NCBI GenBank assembly: GCA_012518275.1 | Contig: JAAYSS010000108.1 | Span: 1-49,253, forward strand | DNA from: Bacteroidales bacterium | Lineage (GTDB): Bacteria; Bacteroidota; Bacteroidia; Bacteroidales; Paludibacteraceae | Direction: 5' to 3' | Length of the DNA stretch: 49,253 nt | Shown here: positions 16,622-26,106 of the stretch, piece by piece | How the letters are laid out: every line of letters begins with the position of its first letter | Numbering within the stretch: the stretch's first letter is position 1 | Notes under the pieces: generated by a model | What the model saw: only the letters and a program-made list of their open reading frames with translations | What the model was told of the DNA's origin: nothing | Databases searched by the model: none | Translations under genes and position numbers: made by a program

Positions 16622-18394
16622 ATGAAAAATCTAATTTATTATATAATAACTGTCATGCTGTTTTTGAGTGGAATAACGGCATGCGACATGGAAGCACCTA
16701 CTCAATCAACGATGGATGAGTCTGTAATCTTTTCCACATATGCCCTAGCAGAGCCGGCTGTTATGGGAATACATCAATCTTTTGGAGAGACAAACTCTTA
16801 TAGGGGTAGATATTTGCCATTTTATGGAATAAATTCCGATATAGAATGGATAAATAATGCACCGCAATCAGGAACCGGTATTGCTGATGACGGTAAATAC
16901 TCGCTAACAGGCTATGCCCCAAGCCCTACGAACACACAAATGAATACCGTGAACAATGCATGGGCAAAATTTTACGAAGGAATCGAAAGAGCAAATATGA
17001 TTATCAGGGGATTGCGTACTTACGGCAATATAGAAAAAGACCCTGCAATGGCACAATTATTGGGTGAAACACTTACACTTCGTGCAGTTATTTACCTAGA
17101 TTTGATAAAAGGGTGGGGCGATGTTCCGGCTCGTTTTGAACCGATAACAACTGAAACCCTGTACCTTCCTCGTGTTGACAGAGATACCATTTACAAACAC
17201 ATTCTTGCTGATTTAGCTGAAGCAGAAAACATGGTAGCTTGGCCCAACGAAACCGCAGTAACAAGCAGTACGGAGAGAGTAAATAAGGCTTTTGTGAAAG
17301 GACTTCAAGCTCGAATCGCTCTTTATGCAGCCGGCTACAGTCAAAGAAAAGACGGAATTCGTAAAAGTACAGATCCAGAGTTGAGCGTTAATAAAATGTA
17401 CACTTTGGCAAAAACCAAGGCGCTTGATGTGATTAACAGCGGTACAGTTTCACTAGGAACTTTCGAAGAAAACTTCCGCCGTTTGTGTCAAGATAATACA
17501 AAAGCAGGAAAAGAATCTATTTGGGAAATACCTTTTTCTGACGGACGTGGACGCGTGCTTTACACGTTTGGTGTACAACACAAAGGAATTGACCAATATA
17601 CCGGTCAATCACGGGGTGGTGTGAATGGACCTGTACCAAATCTTTTCTACGATTATGATATAGATGATATTAGACGTGATATTACTTGTGTGCCTTACGA
17701 ATGGTCAAATTCGAATCCGGCAAAACAAGAATTACGCTCTGTCCGCTCTTGGTGTTTTGGAAAACTTCGTTATGAGTGGATGAATCGTCGAGTAACTTCA
17801 ACAAACGACGATGGAATAAACTGGCAGTATCTCCGATTGGCAGATGTGTATATGATGGCAGCTGAAGCCATTAATGAATTGGAAGGTCCTACAGCTGCAG
17901 CTCCATACTTGAAGCCAATTTTGGATCGTGCGTTACCGGCAGAAAAAGTAGCCGCATACATGTCAAAAGCTACGGCAAGTAAAGATGCATTTTTCAAAGC
18001 AATAGTAGATCAACGGGCTTTTGAATTTGCTGGTGAATCATTAAGAAAAGCTGATTTGATTCGTTGGAATTTACTGAAAGAGAAAATGGATGAAGCTAAA
18101 GTAAAAATGAACGATTTGGCAAATAGGCAAGGTGCTTATGCCGATTTACCTGAAAAACTTTATTTCAAAACAGCTGAAGATGGTGAATCATTGATTATTT
18201 ACGGATTGAATCACGGTGATACAGATGAAATAGGTGTGACTTTAGGATACGATACCAATAACTGGCTGACAGAACCGGATAAACTCCCGACAACTTTGAT
18301 AAATACACTATATCAAAAAAATCCGGATGAAAATCAATACTGGCCAATATGGCAAACATTTATTGATAGTAGTAATGGACAATTAACCAATTAG
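16622..18394 (+). CDS. SusD/RagB-type surface glycan-binding lipoprotein
   Basis: This protein forms the lid of the SusC channel and captures glycan at the cell surface. The lipoprotein signal MKNLIYYIITVMLFLSGITAC places the lipidated Cys at residue 21. The SusD fold shows the helical TPR-like regions (GETLTLRAVIYLDLIKGWGD, RVNKAFVKGLQARIALYAAG) and the C-terminal RagB part (LRLADVYMMAAEAINELEG, DQRAFEFAGESLRKADLIRW). At 590 residues it is in the usual range. It lies directly after susC and 4 bp before the next lipoprotein gene. Confidence 0.95.
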   Translation: MKNLIYYIITVMLFLSGITACDMEAPTQSTMDESVIFSTYALAEPAVMGIHQSFGETNSYRGRYLPFYGINSDIEWINNAPQSGTGIADDGKYSLTGYAPSPTNTQMNTVNNAWAKFYEGIERANMIIRGLRTYGNIEKDPAMAQLLGETLTLRAVIYLDLIKGWGDVPARFEPITTETLYLPRVDRDTIYKHILADLAEAENMVAWPNETAVTSSTERVNKAFVKGLQARIALYAAGYSQRKDGIRKSTDPELSVNKMYTLAKTKALDVINSGTVSLGTFEENFRRLCQDNTKAGKESIWEIPFSDGRGRVLYTFGVQHKGIDQYTGQSRGGVNGPVPNLFYDYDIDDIRRDITCVPYEWSNSNPAKQELRSVRSWCFGKLRYEWMNRRVTSTNDDGINWQYLRLADVYMMAAEAINELEGPTAAAPYLKPILDRALPAEKVAAYMSKATASKDAFFKAIVDQRAFEFAGESLRKADLIRWNLLKEKMDEAKVKMNDLANRQGAYADLPEKLYFKTAEDGESLIIYGLNHGDTDEIGVTLGYDTNNWLTEPDKLPTTLINTLYQKNPDENQYWPIWQTFIDSSNGQLTN

Positions 18395-18398
18395 TAAA

Positions 18399-19976
18399 AT
18401 GAAAAAATATAATATGAAATCGAAATCGTTAAAAAAAATAGTATACATTTTCGTGTTTTTCCTTGGATGCGGCTTGGTAGGTTGCTCCGAACCGGCAGAT
18501 GAAATCACGGATATTGAATATGCACGAGCTTTTTCGCCATTTGAATTAACGGCACGCGTTAGAAACCAGATAAATGTTGAGTTAAACTGGGTGCCGGTAA
18601 AAGCCGATAGCTATGTCATTGAAGTTTTTGAAAATGACAGCTTGACATTCTCCCAAACTCCAAAGTTAACTTTTAAAGATGTGAAATCTACTGATATCCC
18701 TTTTACTATTTATGATTTAAACGGGAATACGCCATATTCTTTCAGAGTAAAAGCAATATTAAGTGGAGCAGAAGAATCTAAATGGAGTGGAGTTTTTGTA
18801 AAAACATTAGCAGAAAATATTTTCTTGCCATTTGAAGATACAGATATACAGGCAAACTCGGTTACTCTCCGATGGACTCCAACTCCCAATGTGACAAAAG
18901 TGACTGTTGAAGTTTTAGATGGACAAGTAATAGAACATGTGCTTACTGCTGAAGAAATTACATCCGGCACGGCTGTAATAAATGGTTTGACCGGAGAGAC
19001 CGATTACATTGCAAAAGTTTATAAAGACAACATCCAAAGAGGAAGAACTACATTTACATCATTGATTGACGTGGGAAATGCTATACCTGTGGAAGCAACT
19101 GATGATTTTATAGCCATGCTTGCCAATGCAAATAGTGGCGATGTATTTGCATTATTCCCGGGAACTTACGGAGAATCAAGTAAATTTGTTGTTCCTACAA
19201 ATGTTGAAATAAAAGCAGTTTATCCAAACGATAAACCTATTATTCAAGGGTGTTTCACGGTTGAAAATAATTCTTCGCTACTTCTCAAAGATTTAGTTAT
19301 TGATGGCGCTGGACTTGCAGATGGAAATCAAGCAATTGTTTTTGTAACTTCAGATGCAAATTATGGCGAAATTAAGGTTGATGGTTGTGAAATAAAAAAC
19401 CATGTGAAAGGAGTTTATTACTTGAATGTGGAAGCAACAGTCGATGCCTTGATAATAAATAATACGATAATTCATGATATTCAATGTTCCGGTGGTGATT
19501 TTATGGACAATAGAAAAGGTGCCATCAAGGAGCTTACTTTCACGAATAACACGGTTTATGGTAGTGCGGCGGCTCGTGATTTTATCAGATACGATAATAC
19601 TTCGGCTGCATTTCCAGATATAGCACCAGTTATCACTATTGATAATAACACATTGGATGGAATTGCAAATAACGCTTCGAAAAGAATCTTATACGTAAGA
19701 TTAGCAGGAGCTACAATTTATTTTAGAAATAATATCGTATCCAATACTGTTGGAAATTTCTCGAACCAAAGTACTACGCCAGTTCCAACTTTTTTGAATA
19801 ATAACTATTTTAATGCTCCTGCACTCTTTTCAGATGGTTCTGACGTGGCAAAAGTATTCGATGATTCAGCCAGTGACTTGGACCCCGAATATGCAGCACC
19901 TGCATCCGGTAATTTCAAGGTTTCAAATCAAACAATCATTGATAATGCTATCGGAGACCCACGCTGGTTAAAGTAG
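18399..19976 (+). CDS. Surface lipoprotein with FN3-like domains and a DUF4957/DUF5123-type beta-helix
   Basis: The signal ends in lipobox LVGC with Cys29. Residues ~45-140 and ~145-220 look like two fibronectin III-like domains (VELNWVPVKADSYVIEVFEN; VTLRWTPTPNVTKVTVEVLD). Residues ~235-525 show repeated short strands of a right-handed beta-helix (VDGCEIKNHVKGVYYLNV, LTFTNNTVYG, ITIDNNTLDG, IYFRNNIVSN), as in the DUF4957/DUF5123 proteins common after susD in pectin loci. No GH28 or PL catalytic motif is visible, so a surface glycan-binding role is more likely than catalysis. It lies 4 bp after susD. Confidence 0.8.
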   Translation: MKKYNMKSKSLKKIVYIFVFFLGCGLVGCSEPADEITDIEYARAFSPFELTARVRNQINVELNWVPVKADSYVIEVFENDSLTFSQTPKLTFKDVKSTDIPFTIYDLNGNTPYSFRVKAILSGAEESKWSGVFVKTLAENIFLPFEDTDIQANSVTLRWTPTPNVTKVTVEVLDGQVIEHVLTAEEITSGTAVINGLTGETDYIAKVYKDNIQRGRTTFTSLIDVGNAIPVEATDDFIAMLANANSGDVFALFPGTYGESSKFVVPTNVEIKAVYPNDKPIIQGCFTVENNSSLLLKDLVIDGAGLADGNQAIVFVTSDANYGEIKVDGCEIKNHVKGVYYLNVEATVDALIINNTIIHDIQCSGGDFMDNRKGAIKELTFTNNTVYGSAAARDFIRYDNTSAAFPDIAPVITIDNNTLDGIANNASKRILYVRLAGATIYFRNNIVSNTVGNFSNQSTTPVPTFLNNNYFNAPALFSDGSDVAKVFDDSASDLDPEYAAPASGNFKVSNQTIIDNAIGDPRWLK

Positions 19977-19988
19977 AATAACATTCAA

Positions 19989-20029
19989 AATACACGGTTT
20001 GCGACAAACAATGTCGTGAATCGTGTATT
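19989..20029 (+). other. Long RNA hairpin between the surface-lipoprotein and GH28 genes
   Basis: AATACACG (19989-19996) pairs with CGTGTATT (20022-20029). GTTTG pairs with TGAAT by U-A and G-U pairs, and CGACA (20002-20006) pairs with TGTCG (20012-20016) around the loop AACAA. The result is an 18-bp RNA stem with a 5-base loop. No T-run follows, so it is not a standard terminator. It may stabilise or process the transcript so that susCD-lipoprotein mRNA differs in level from the enzyme mRNA. Confidence 0.6.
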
Positions 20030-20056
20030 GTAAACATCTAAAATTTTCACTTACAA

Positions 20057-21733
20057 ATGAAATTTCTTAAAGCATTATTTATTGCCTTTTTTGTAATTTT
20101 ACTTTCTGCTTGTGCATCACAGAAATCGGTTTCAAACTATCCTTATGAACATCTTTACAAGAATTTACCTTTTGAAATGCCAAAGTTAAAAGCGCCGGTT
20201 TTTCCCAATAACAAGGTAAATTTAGCTGATATGGGTGGTGTCCCTGATGGAATAACGCTGAACACGGATGCTTTCGAAAAATCGATGAAAGCACTTGCCG
20301 ATAAAGGCGGTGGAACATTAGTTGTTCCAAAAGGAGTTTGGTTTACGGGACCGATTGTTTTTCGTTCAAATATAAATATGCATTTGGAAAAAGGGGCTTT
20401 GATACTTTTTTCACCTAATTTCAAACTCTATCCGATTGTCGAAACTGTATTTGAAGGGTTAGACACTCGAAGGTGTCAATCTCCAATTTCTGGTAGAAAC
20501 TTGGAAAATATTGCCATAACAGGATATGGTTCAATAGATGGTTCTGGAGATGCTTGGAGACCATTGAAGAAGGAAAAGGTAACGAATAAAATGTGGAAGA
20601 AAAAAATTTCGTCAGGTGGAATTGTAAGGAATAAAAACACATGGTTCCCTTCTGAAAGCTCGCTTAAAGGTTTTGAAATCAGCGATATGAACGTTCCGCG
20701 AAAAGACTTATCTGAAGCTCAATGGCTGGAAATAAAAGATTTTTTACGCCCTGTTATGGTAAGTTTTATTGGGTGTAAAAATGTGTTTCTTCAAGGAGTT
20801 CTTTTTGAAAATTCACCCGCTTGGAATATCCATCCTTTGATGTGTGAGAATGTGATTGTTGACGGTATTTACGTGAAAAATCCGAGTTATTCTCAAAACG
20901 GGGATGGAATCGATCTTGAGTCTTGTGTAAATTCAATTGTAGTCAATAGCACGTTTGATGTGGGTGATGACGCAATTTGCATTAAATCTGGAAAAGATGA
21001 AGATGGTCGTCGTCGTGCTCGTCCTACAGTAAATTTAATTGTTGATAATTGCAAAGTATTTCACGGTCATGGAGGATTTATTGTTGGAAGTGAGATGTCC
21101 GGTGGTGTAAAAAATATTGCAGTTAAAAATTGCCAATTCCTTGGTACAGATGTCGGATTGCGATTTAAGAGCACACGCGGACGGGGTGGAATTGTAGAAA
21201 ATATCTATATCTCAGATATCTATATGTTTAATATTGCGACAGAATCATTTCTTTTTGATTTGTTTTACGGGGGCAAATCAGCTTCAGAATCATTGGATGA
21301 TGGTGATGTGACTCCCAAAGAAGAAGTTTATCCACCAGTTGATGAGACAACACCTATTTTCAGAAATATTTATGTAGAGAATATTATTTCTCGTAATGCA
21401 CGAAGAGCATTGTTGTTTAACGGTTTACCTGAAATGAATATTGAAAATATCCATTTGAAAAATGCTTTCATTACTTCGAAAATTGGTGCAGAGTTGTCTG
21501 AATCTAAAAATATTGTTTTTGAAAACGTAACAGTAATTCCGCGAAAAGGACCTGCTTACAGCTTAAATAATGTCAAAAATTTTAAGTCAGAAAAATTGGC
21601 TTTTGATGAAAACAATACTCGAAATGCAATTCGAATTGAAGGAAAAAAGACAAAAGACATCCAATTGCCAAAATTAGCAACCGACGTTGTTGAAATTTCG
21701 TCAGAGGTAAATAAATCAGAAGTAAAATTATGA
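20057..21733 (+). CDS. GH28 polygalacturonase, lipoprotein
   Basis: This enzyme hydrolyses alpha-1,4-galacturonosyl bonds in (oligo)galacturonan. A lipobox LLSAC (Cys19) predicts an envelope lipoprotein. The GH28 beta-helix shows the family catalytic set: NGDGID (281-286, Asp283), GDDAI (Asp304/Asp305), GHGG (His338) and RFKS (Arg369, Lys371; RIK in most members). The N-terminal NLADMGGVPDGITLNTDAF is also typical. At 558 residues it is longer than simple GH28 enzymes. Exo or endo action, or rhamnogalacturonan specificity, cannot be fixed from sequence. The stop overlaps the CE12 start by 4 bp. Confidence 0.93.
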   Translation: MKFLKALFIAFFVILLSACASQKSVSNYPYEHLYKNLPFEMPKLKAPVFPNNKVNLADMGGVPDGITLNTDAFEKSMKALADKGGGTLVVPKGVWFTGPIVFRSNINMHLEKGALILFSPNFKLYPIVETVFEGLDTRRCQSPISGRNLENIAITGYGSIDGSGDAWRPLKKEKVTNKMWKKKISSGGIVRNKNTWFPSESSLKGFEISDMNVPRKDLSEAQWLEIKDFLRPVMVSFIGCKNVFLQGVLFENSPAWNIHPLMCENVIVDGIYVKNPSYSQNGDGIDLESCVNSIVVNSTFDVGDDAICIKSGKDEDGRRRARPTVNLIVDNCKVFHGHGGFIVGSEMSGGVKNIAVKNCQFLGTDVGLRFKSTRGRGGIVENIYISDIYMFNIATESFLFDLFYGGKSASESLDDGDVTPKEEVYPPVDETTPIFRNIYVENIISRNARRALLFNGLPEMNIENIHLKNAFITSKIGAELSESKNIVFENVTVIPRKGPAYSLNNVKNFKSEKLAFDENNTRNAIRIEGKKTKDIQLPKLATDVVEISSEVNKSEVKL

Positions 21734-22518
21734 AGCTCAATTTGAAACTTATTACCGGTTTAATCGTTTTTAGCCTGTTTTTTCTTGGTTTTTCTCCAAA
21801 ACAGTCAAAAATCTTGATGGCAGGTGATTCGACCATGGCAGATAAAGTATTATCAAAATCTGTGTTTGATAGTGTTTCTGGGAAAACCGTTGAGGTGCCA
21901 TTTTTAGAAAGAGGATGGGGAATGTTGCTGCCAAGGTTGATAAATGATAAAGCAATTGTAAAGAATTATGCTAAAAACGGACGAAGCACACGTACCTTTA
22001 TTCAGGAAGGTTTGTGGGAGGAGTTGATTACTAATACGGGGAAAGATGATTATGTGATTATCCAGTTTGGACATAATGACAGTTCGATTTCAAAAGGCGA
22101 ACGATACACCAACCCGATGCAGTTTCGAATGAATTTCATTGCTTTTATTCAAGATGTGAAAGCGAAAGGAGCTACACCGATTCTTTGCACGCCCGTTGCT
22201 CGAAGAAAATTTGATAAAGCTGGTAAGTTGGTTCCAACGCACGGCGTTTATCCTGATATAATACGCGAAGTAGCTCGGCAACAGCATGTTCCATTAATTG
22301 ATATGGAAAAACTGACATCTGAATGGTTAATAGCTGAAGGTGTAGAAAACTCTAAAAAATATTTTCACAAGTTCAAACCCGGCGAAAGCTTACTCTATCC
22401 AAACGGTTTGGATGACAATACACACTTCAACGAACAGGGTGCAATTATTGTTGCTAAACTATTTGTAAACGAAGTAAAAAAACAAAAAATTAAAGGTATC
22501 AAAAAATTATTTTTATAA
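21730..22518 (+). CDS. CE12 SGNH-hydrolase, rhamnogalacturonan/pectin acetylesterase
   Basis: This protein removes acetyl groups from pectin. SGNH blocks are visible: AGDSTMADK (nucleophile Ser34), NYAKNGRSTRTF, FGHNDSS (Asn116) and DDNTHFNEQG (Asp229, His232). That arrangement is typical of CE12/YesT-like esterases. A signal peptide or N-terminal anchor covers residues 1-23. The 4-bp ATGA overlap with GH28 indicates translational coupling of deacetylation with backbone hydrolysis. Confidence 0.9.
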   Translation: MKLNLKLITGLIVFSLFFLGFSPKQSKILMAGDSTMADKVLSKSVFDSVSGKTVEVPFLERGWGMLLPRLINDKAIVKNYAKNGRSTRTFIQEGLWEELITNTGKDDYVIIQFGHNDSSISKGERYTNPMQFRMNFIAFIQDVKAKGATPILCTPVARRKFDKAGKLVPTHGVYPDIIREVARQQHVPLIDMEKLTSEWLIAEGVENSKKYFHKFKPGESLLYPNGLDDNTHFNEQGAIIVAKLFVNEVKKQKIKGIKKLFL

Positions 22519-22608
22519 CCTGAAAATCATAACTCTTCTAATTAATACCTAACCTTGATTATCAAAGTTCAATTGAAAAAAGAACAAAAAAAATTAACAA
22601 ACATTTAA

Positions 22609-24660
22609 ATGAACAAAAAAATTTACATAATATTCTTCGCAATCTTTTCCATAGTGATGCTTCAAGCGCAAACTCCTGCATTTCCCGGTGCTGAAGGCGG
22701 TGGAATGTACACTGTCGGTGGGCGGGGTGGAGCAGTATATTATGTTACAACACTTGAAGATACAAATACAGAAGGTTCGCTACGTTGGGCAATCAACCAA
22801 ACTGGAAAACGGACTATTCTTTTCAGAGTTTCAGGGCTTATCGAATTGAAATCTGATTTAAGAATTAGAAACGGAAATTTGACCATTGCTGGGCAAACTG
22901 CTCCCGGAGATGGAATTACGATAAAAAACTTTCCGGTGATTATCAGTGCCGATAACGTGATAATTAGATACCTAAGATTCAGAATGGGTGATGAAGCTGT
23001 TCCACTGTATCCTACGTATAATTGGGATGGAGGAGATGCATTGTGGGGAAAAGAAAGAAGCAACATCATCATTGACCATTGTTCTATGAGTTGGAGTGTT
23101 GATGAAACTTCTTCGTTTTATGACAATAAAAACTTCACTATGCAGTGGTGCATCATTGCTGAAAGTTTGAGAAATTCTGTTCATGGAAAAGGAAAGCACG
23201 GTTATGGTGGAATTTGGGGTGGACAGAATGCATCATTTCACCACAATATGTTTTTTAGCCATGATAGTCGGACGCCGCGCTTTAACGGAAGTCGTTATTC
23301 TGGGCAGCCAGATTTGGAAACGGTAGATTATCGAAATAATGTGATTTATAACTGGGGCAGTAACAATGCATATGGTGCAGAAGGTGGTAGCTATAACTTG
23401 GTAAATAATTATTATAAACCCGGTCCCGCATCTTCTTCGAGTTCAAAAAAAAGGTTTTTACAGCCTTATAGTAAGAGTGGCGTTTATGGAAAATTTTACT
23501 TGAGCGGAAATGTGATGACAACAAATTCCACGATTACAAATAATAACTGGAATGGAGTTGTGATGGGAAATACTTTCCCTTCGGGGACTACTTTAAATAA
23601 TCTCAAATCTGAAACGGAATTTTCAGCTTATCCTGTAAATACTCACACAGCAGAAGATGCTTTTGAAAAAGTTTTACTCTACGGTGGTGCTTCGTTGTCG
23701 CGTGATACTTTGGATAGACGATATGTAAAAGAAGCAAGACTCGGTACTGTTTCAGCTATAGGTTCTAACGGAAGCACCAATGGGTTGATTGACACACAGG
23801 TAGATGCCGGAGGATACCCTACACACAGTACCTTGCCGGCTCCAAAAGACAGTAATAACGACGGAATTCCTGACGGATGGCTTGAAACAAATTTTCCTGG
23901 AAAAATTTCAACAGATGTAAATGAACAAGGTTACACTTACTTAGAAGTTTATCTGAATAGTTTGGTGGCTCAAATTACTGAAGGACAAGGTTACGAGGAG
24001 CCGCAAAATCAAGAACAGAAAATTTTATTCTGTGAAAATTCGCCTTCAGAGTTACCGGTTGTAATTCCGATAGAATTAAGTAATTTGATAACAGATGGTG
24101 CTATGAGTTACGAAGATAGAACAAGTAAAACAGATGGATGTCACTCCGAAAATAAGTTTGCATGGCGTACAAGTGACGTAACATTTACACTACCAGAAAA
24201 TGCTATTTTCTCTGCTAAGTTTGCATCAAACGGAACTCGTTATGTTAATGTTTCAGTTGATGGAGAACAACTGGGAGACACTTACAAACTGAAAAATGGC
24301 TCTTGTGAATTAGTTTACTTTGACTTGAAAAATTCTCAAAATATTGCTTTGCGAATTCAAAGTTTTGGAAGCGACAGTGTAAGCTATTCGTCATTTAGTT
24401 TACCGGAATTGTGTATTAAACAAGCATCACCCACATCCGTTTCAATGACAAATATTGACAAAAAATCACAGGTAATAATTTCTAAAAACGAGATTATTGC
24501 AGATGCTCAATCCATTGAAATTTATAATATTAGTGGACAATTGATGAAACACGAGTTCAACACGAATTCGATTAATATTGATGATTTGAACAATGGTATT
24601 TATATCACACGAGTATTATTGCGCGATGGAAGCAAAGAAACTTTGAAATTTGTAAAATAA
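22609..24660 (+). CDS. PL1 pectate lyase with accessory domain and T9SS C-terminal sorting domain
   Basis: Signal peptide 1-20 (LQAQ). PL1 beta-helix domain from FPGAEGGG to ~residue 440: DHCSMSW (156-162), the PL1 HHN (211-213) and R-x-P-R (RTPR, 221-224, catalytic Arg), plus NNVIYNWGSNNAYG. DSNNDGIPDGW near 420 is a calcium-binding-type loop. Residues ~470-605 form a beta-sandwich-like domain of unknown role. The end (SIEIYNISGQLMKHEF, LNNGIYITRVLL, LKFVK) is a type A T9SS signal, so the enzyme is secreted or surface-attached. It is a tandem paralog of the next gene, which lacks the last two regions. Confidence 0.92.
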   Translation: MNKKIYIIFFAIFSIVMLQAQTPAFPGAEGGGMYTVGGRGGAVYYVTTLEDTNTEGSLRWAINQTGKRTILFRVSGLIELKSDLRIRNGNLTIAGQTAPGDGITIKNFPVIISADNVIIRYLRFRMGDEAVPLYPTYNWDGGDALWGKERSNIIIDHCSMSWSVDETSSFYDNKNFTMQWCIIAESLRNSVHGKGKHGYGGIWGGQNASFHHNMFFSHDSRTPRFNGSRYSGQPDLETVDYRNNVIYNWGSNNAYGAEGGSYNLVNNYYKPGPASSSSSKKRFLQPYSKSGVYGKFYLSGNVMTTNSTITNNNWNGVVMGNTFPSGTTLNNLKSETEFSAYPVNTHTAEDAFEKVLLYGGASLSRDTLDRRYVKEARLGTVSAIGSNGSTNGLIDTQVDAGGYPTHSTLPAPKDSNNDGIPDGWLETNFPGKISTDVNEQGYTYLEVYLNSLVAQITEGQGYEEPQNQEQKILFCENSPSELPVVIPIELSNLITDGAMSYEDRTSKTDGCHSENKFAWRTSDVTFTLPENAIFSAKFASNGTRYVNVSVDGEQLGDTYKLKNGSCELVYFDLKNSQNIALRIQSFGSDSVSYSSFSLPELCIKQASPTSVSMTNIDKKSQVIISKNEIIADAQSIEIYNISGQLMKHEFNTNSINIDDLNNGIYITRVLLRDGSKETLKFVK

Positions 24661-24664
24661 AAGA

Positions 24665-26026
24665 ATGAAGAAATCTTTCGTATTCATATTGTTTGCTGTT
24701 GTTACACAGGTTTACGCTCAAATACCGGCTTTCCCGGGTGCTGAGGGTGGTGGAAAATTCACAACGGGCGGAAGAGGGGGCAAGGTGCTTTATGTCACTT
24801 CGTTAGAAGACAGTAAAGAAGAAGGTACTCTGCGTTGGGCAATTCGAAAGAAAGGACCAAGAATAATTCTTTTTAAAGTGTCCGGTACGATTCAACTAAA
24901 AGAAGAATTAGTAATAAACAACGGTGATGTTACGATTGTCGGACAATCTGCCCCGGGCGATGGAATTTGCATTCGAGATTACAAGTTTTCTATAAGTGCT
25001 GATAATGTAATTATTCGATATCTTCGATTTCGGCTTGGAGATGAAACAAAGCAGGTGGATGATGCGTTTTCTGGCATCAGGAATAAAAACATCATCATAG
25101 ATCACTGCAGCATGAGTTGGGGCATTGACGAATGCGGTTCTTTTTATGATAATGAGAATTTTACGTTACAATGGTGTTTGTTGGCAGAAAGTTTGAAAAA
25201 TTCAATTCATGGAAAAGGTGAGCACGGTTATGGTGGAATTTGGGGAGGTAAAAATGCAACTTTTCACCATAATTTACTCGTTAGCCACGACAGCCGAAAT
25301 CCACGCTTTTGCGGAAGCCGATATAGTAATAAAGTTGGATTAGAGCGAGTAGATTTTCGTAATAACGTGATTTACAACTGGGGAAGTCATAGCTCTTATG
25401 GCGGTGAAGGTGGGTTTTACAATATTGTGAATAATTATTATAAGCCGGGACCCGCATCCAAAAATCGTGATCAAATGTTGGTTCCGTATGCTGATATTGG
25501 AAAGAATTCACAAGATCAAGGAGTTTTTGGACGATTCTATTTGAATGGTAATGTATTAGAAGGGAATAATGAAATATCAATGAATAACCGACTTGGAGTT
25601 AAATTAGATAAAAATTCATTTTCAAAATTTGCTCCAAGCGCATCCTTAAAAGATGTGGTTTCTACAAGAGAATTTATTATGCCATTCATCCAAACTTCAT
25701 CTGCATACGCAGCCTATGAGCAAGTATTAAAGTATGCCGGAGCTTCATTGGTGAGAGATGAGTTGGATACAAGATATGTTGCAGAAGTCAGATCAGGCAA
25801 ATTCACTTACGAAGGTTCAAAAGGAAGCAAAAAGGGCTTGATTGACAGCCAAAAAGATGTTGGAGGATGGATTCAATATAATTCATTGCCGGCACCATCA
25901 GACTCGAATAATGACGGAATCCCCGATGGATGGTTAGAAGAAAATTTTCCAGGGAAAAAAGCAACTGATTTAGACGAAAACGGATACACGTTATTGGAAG
26001 TATATTTGAATAGTCTCGTCCTGTAA
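24665..26026 (+). CDS. PL1 pectate lyase, single-domain paralog
   Basis: Signal peptide 1-18 (VYAQ). PL1 domain: FPGAEGGGKFTTGGRGG, DHCSMSW (146-152), HHN (201-203), RNPR (211-214) and NNVIYNWGSHSSYG. It aligns through its whole length with the preceding gene, including the C-terminal DSNNDGIPDGWLEENFPGK and LLEVYLNSLVL. It then stops exactly where the paralog continues into its accessory and T9SS regions. Without a sorting domain it is probably periplasmic. The 4-bp gap suggests co-translation. Confidence 0.92.
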   Translation: MKKSFVFILFAVVTQVYAQIPAFPGAEGGGKFTTGGRGGKVLYVTSLEDSKEEGTLRWAIRKKGPRIILFKVSGTIQLKEELVINNGDVTIVGQSAPGDGICIRDYKFSISADNVIIRYLRFRLGDETKQVDDAFSGIRNKNIIIDHCSMSWGIDECGSFYDNENFTLQWCLLAESLKNSIHGKGEHGYGGIWGGKNATFHHNLLVSHDSRNPRFCGSRYSNKVGLERVDFRNNVIYNWGSHSSYGGEGGFYNIVNNYYKPGPASKNRDQMLVPYADIGKNSQDQGVFGRFYLNGNVLEGNNEISMNNRLGVKLDKNSFSKFAPSASLKDVVSTREFIMPFIQTSSAYAAYEQVLKYAGASLVRDELDTRYVAEVRSGKFTYEGSKGSKKGLIDSQKDVGGWIQYNSLPAPSDSNNDGIPDGWLEENFPGKKATDLDENGYTLLEVYLNSLVL

Positions 26027-26106
26027 CTACAAACAAATATTCAAACTCAAACAAATGAAATTAATTTGAATTAAATCCCTACAACGGAACTAACGGCAAA
26101 TACACT

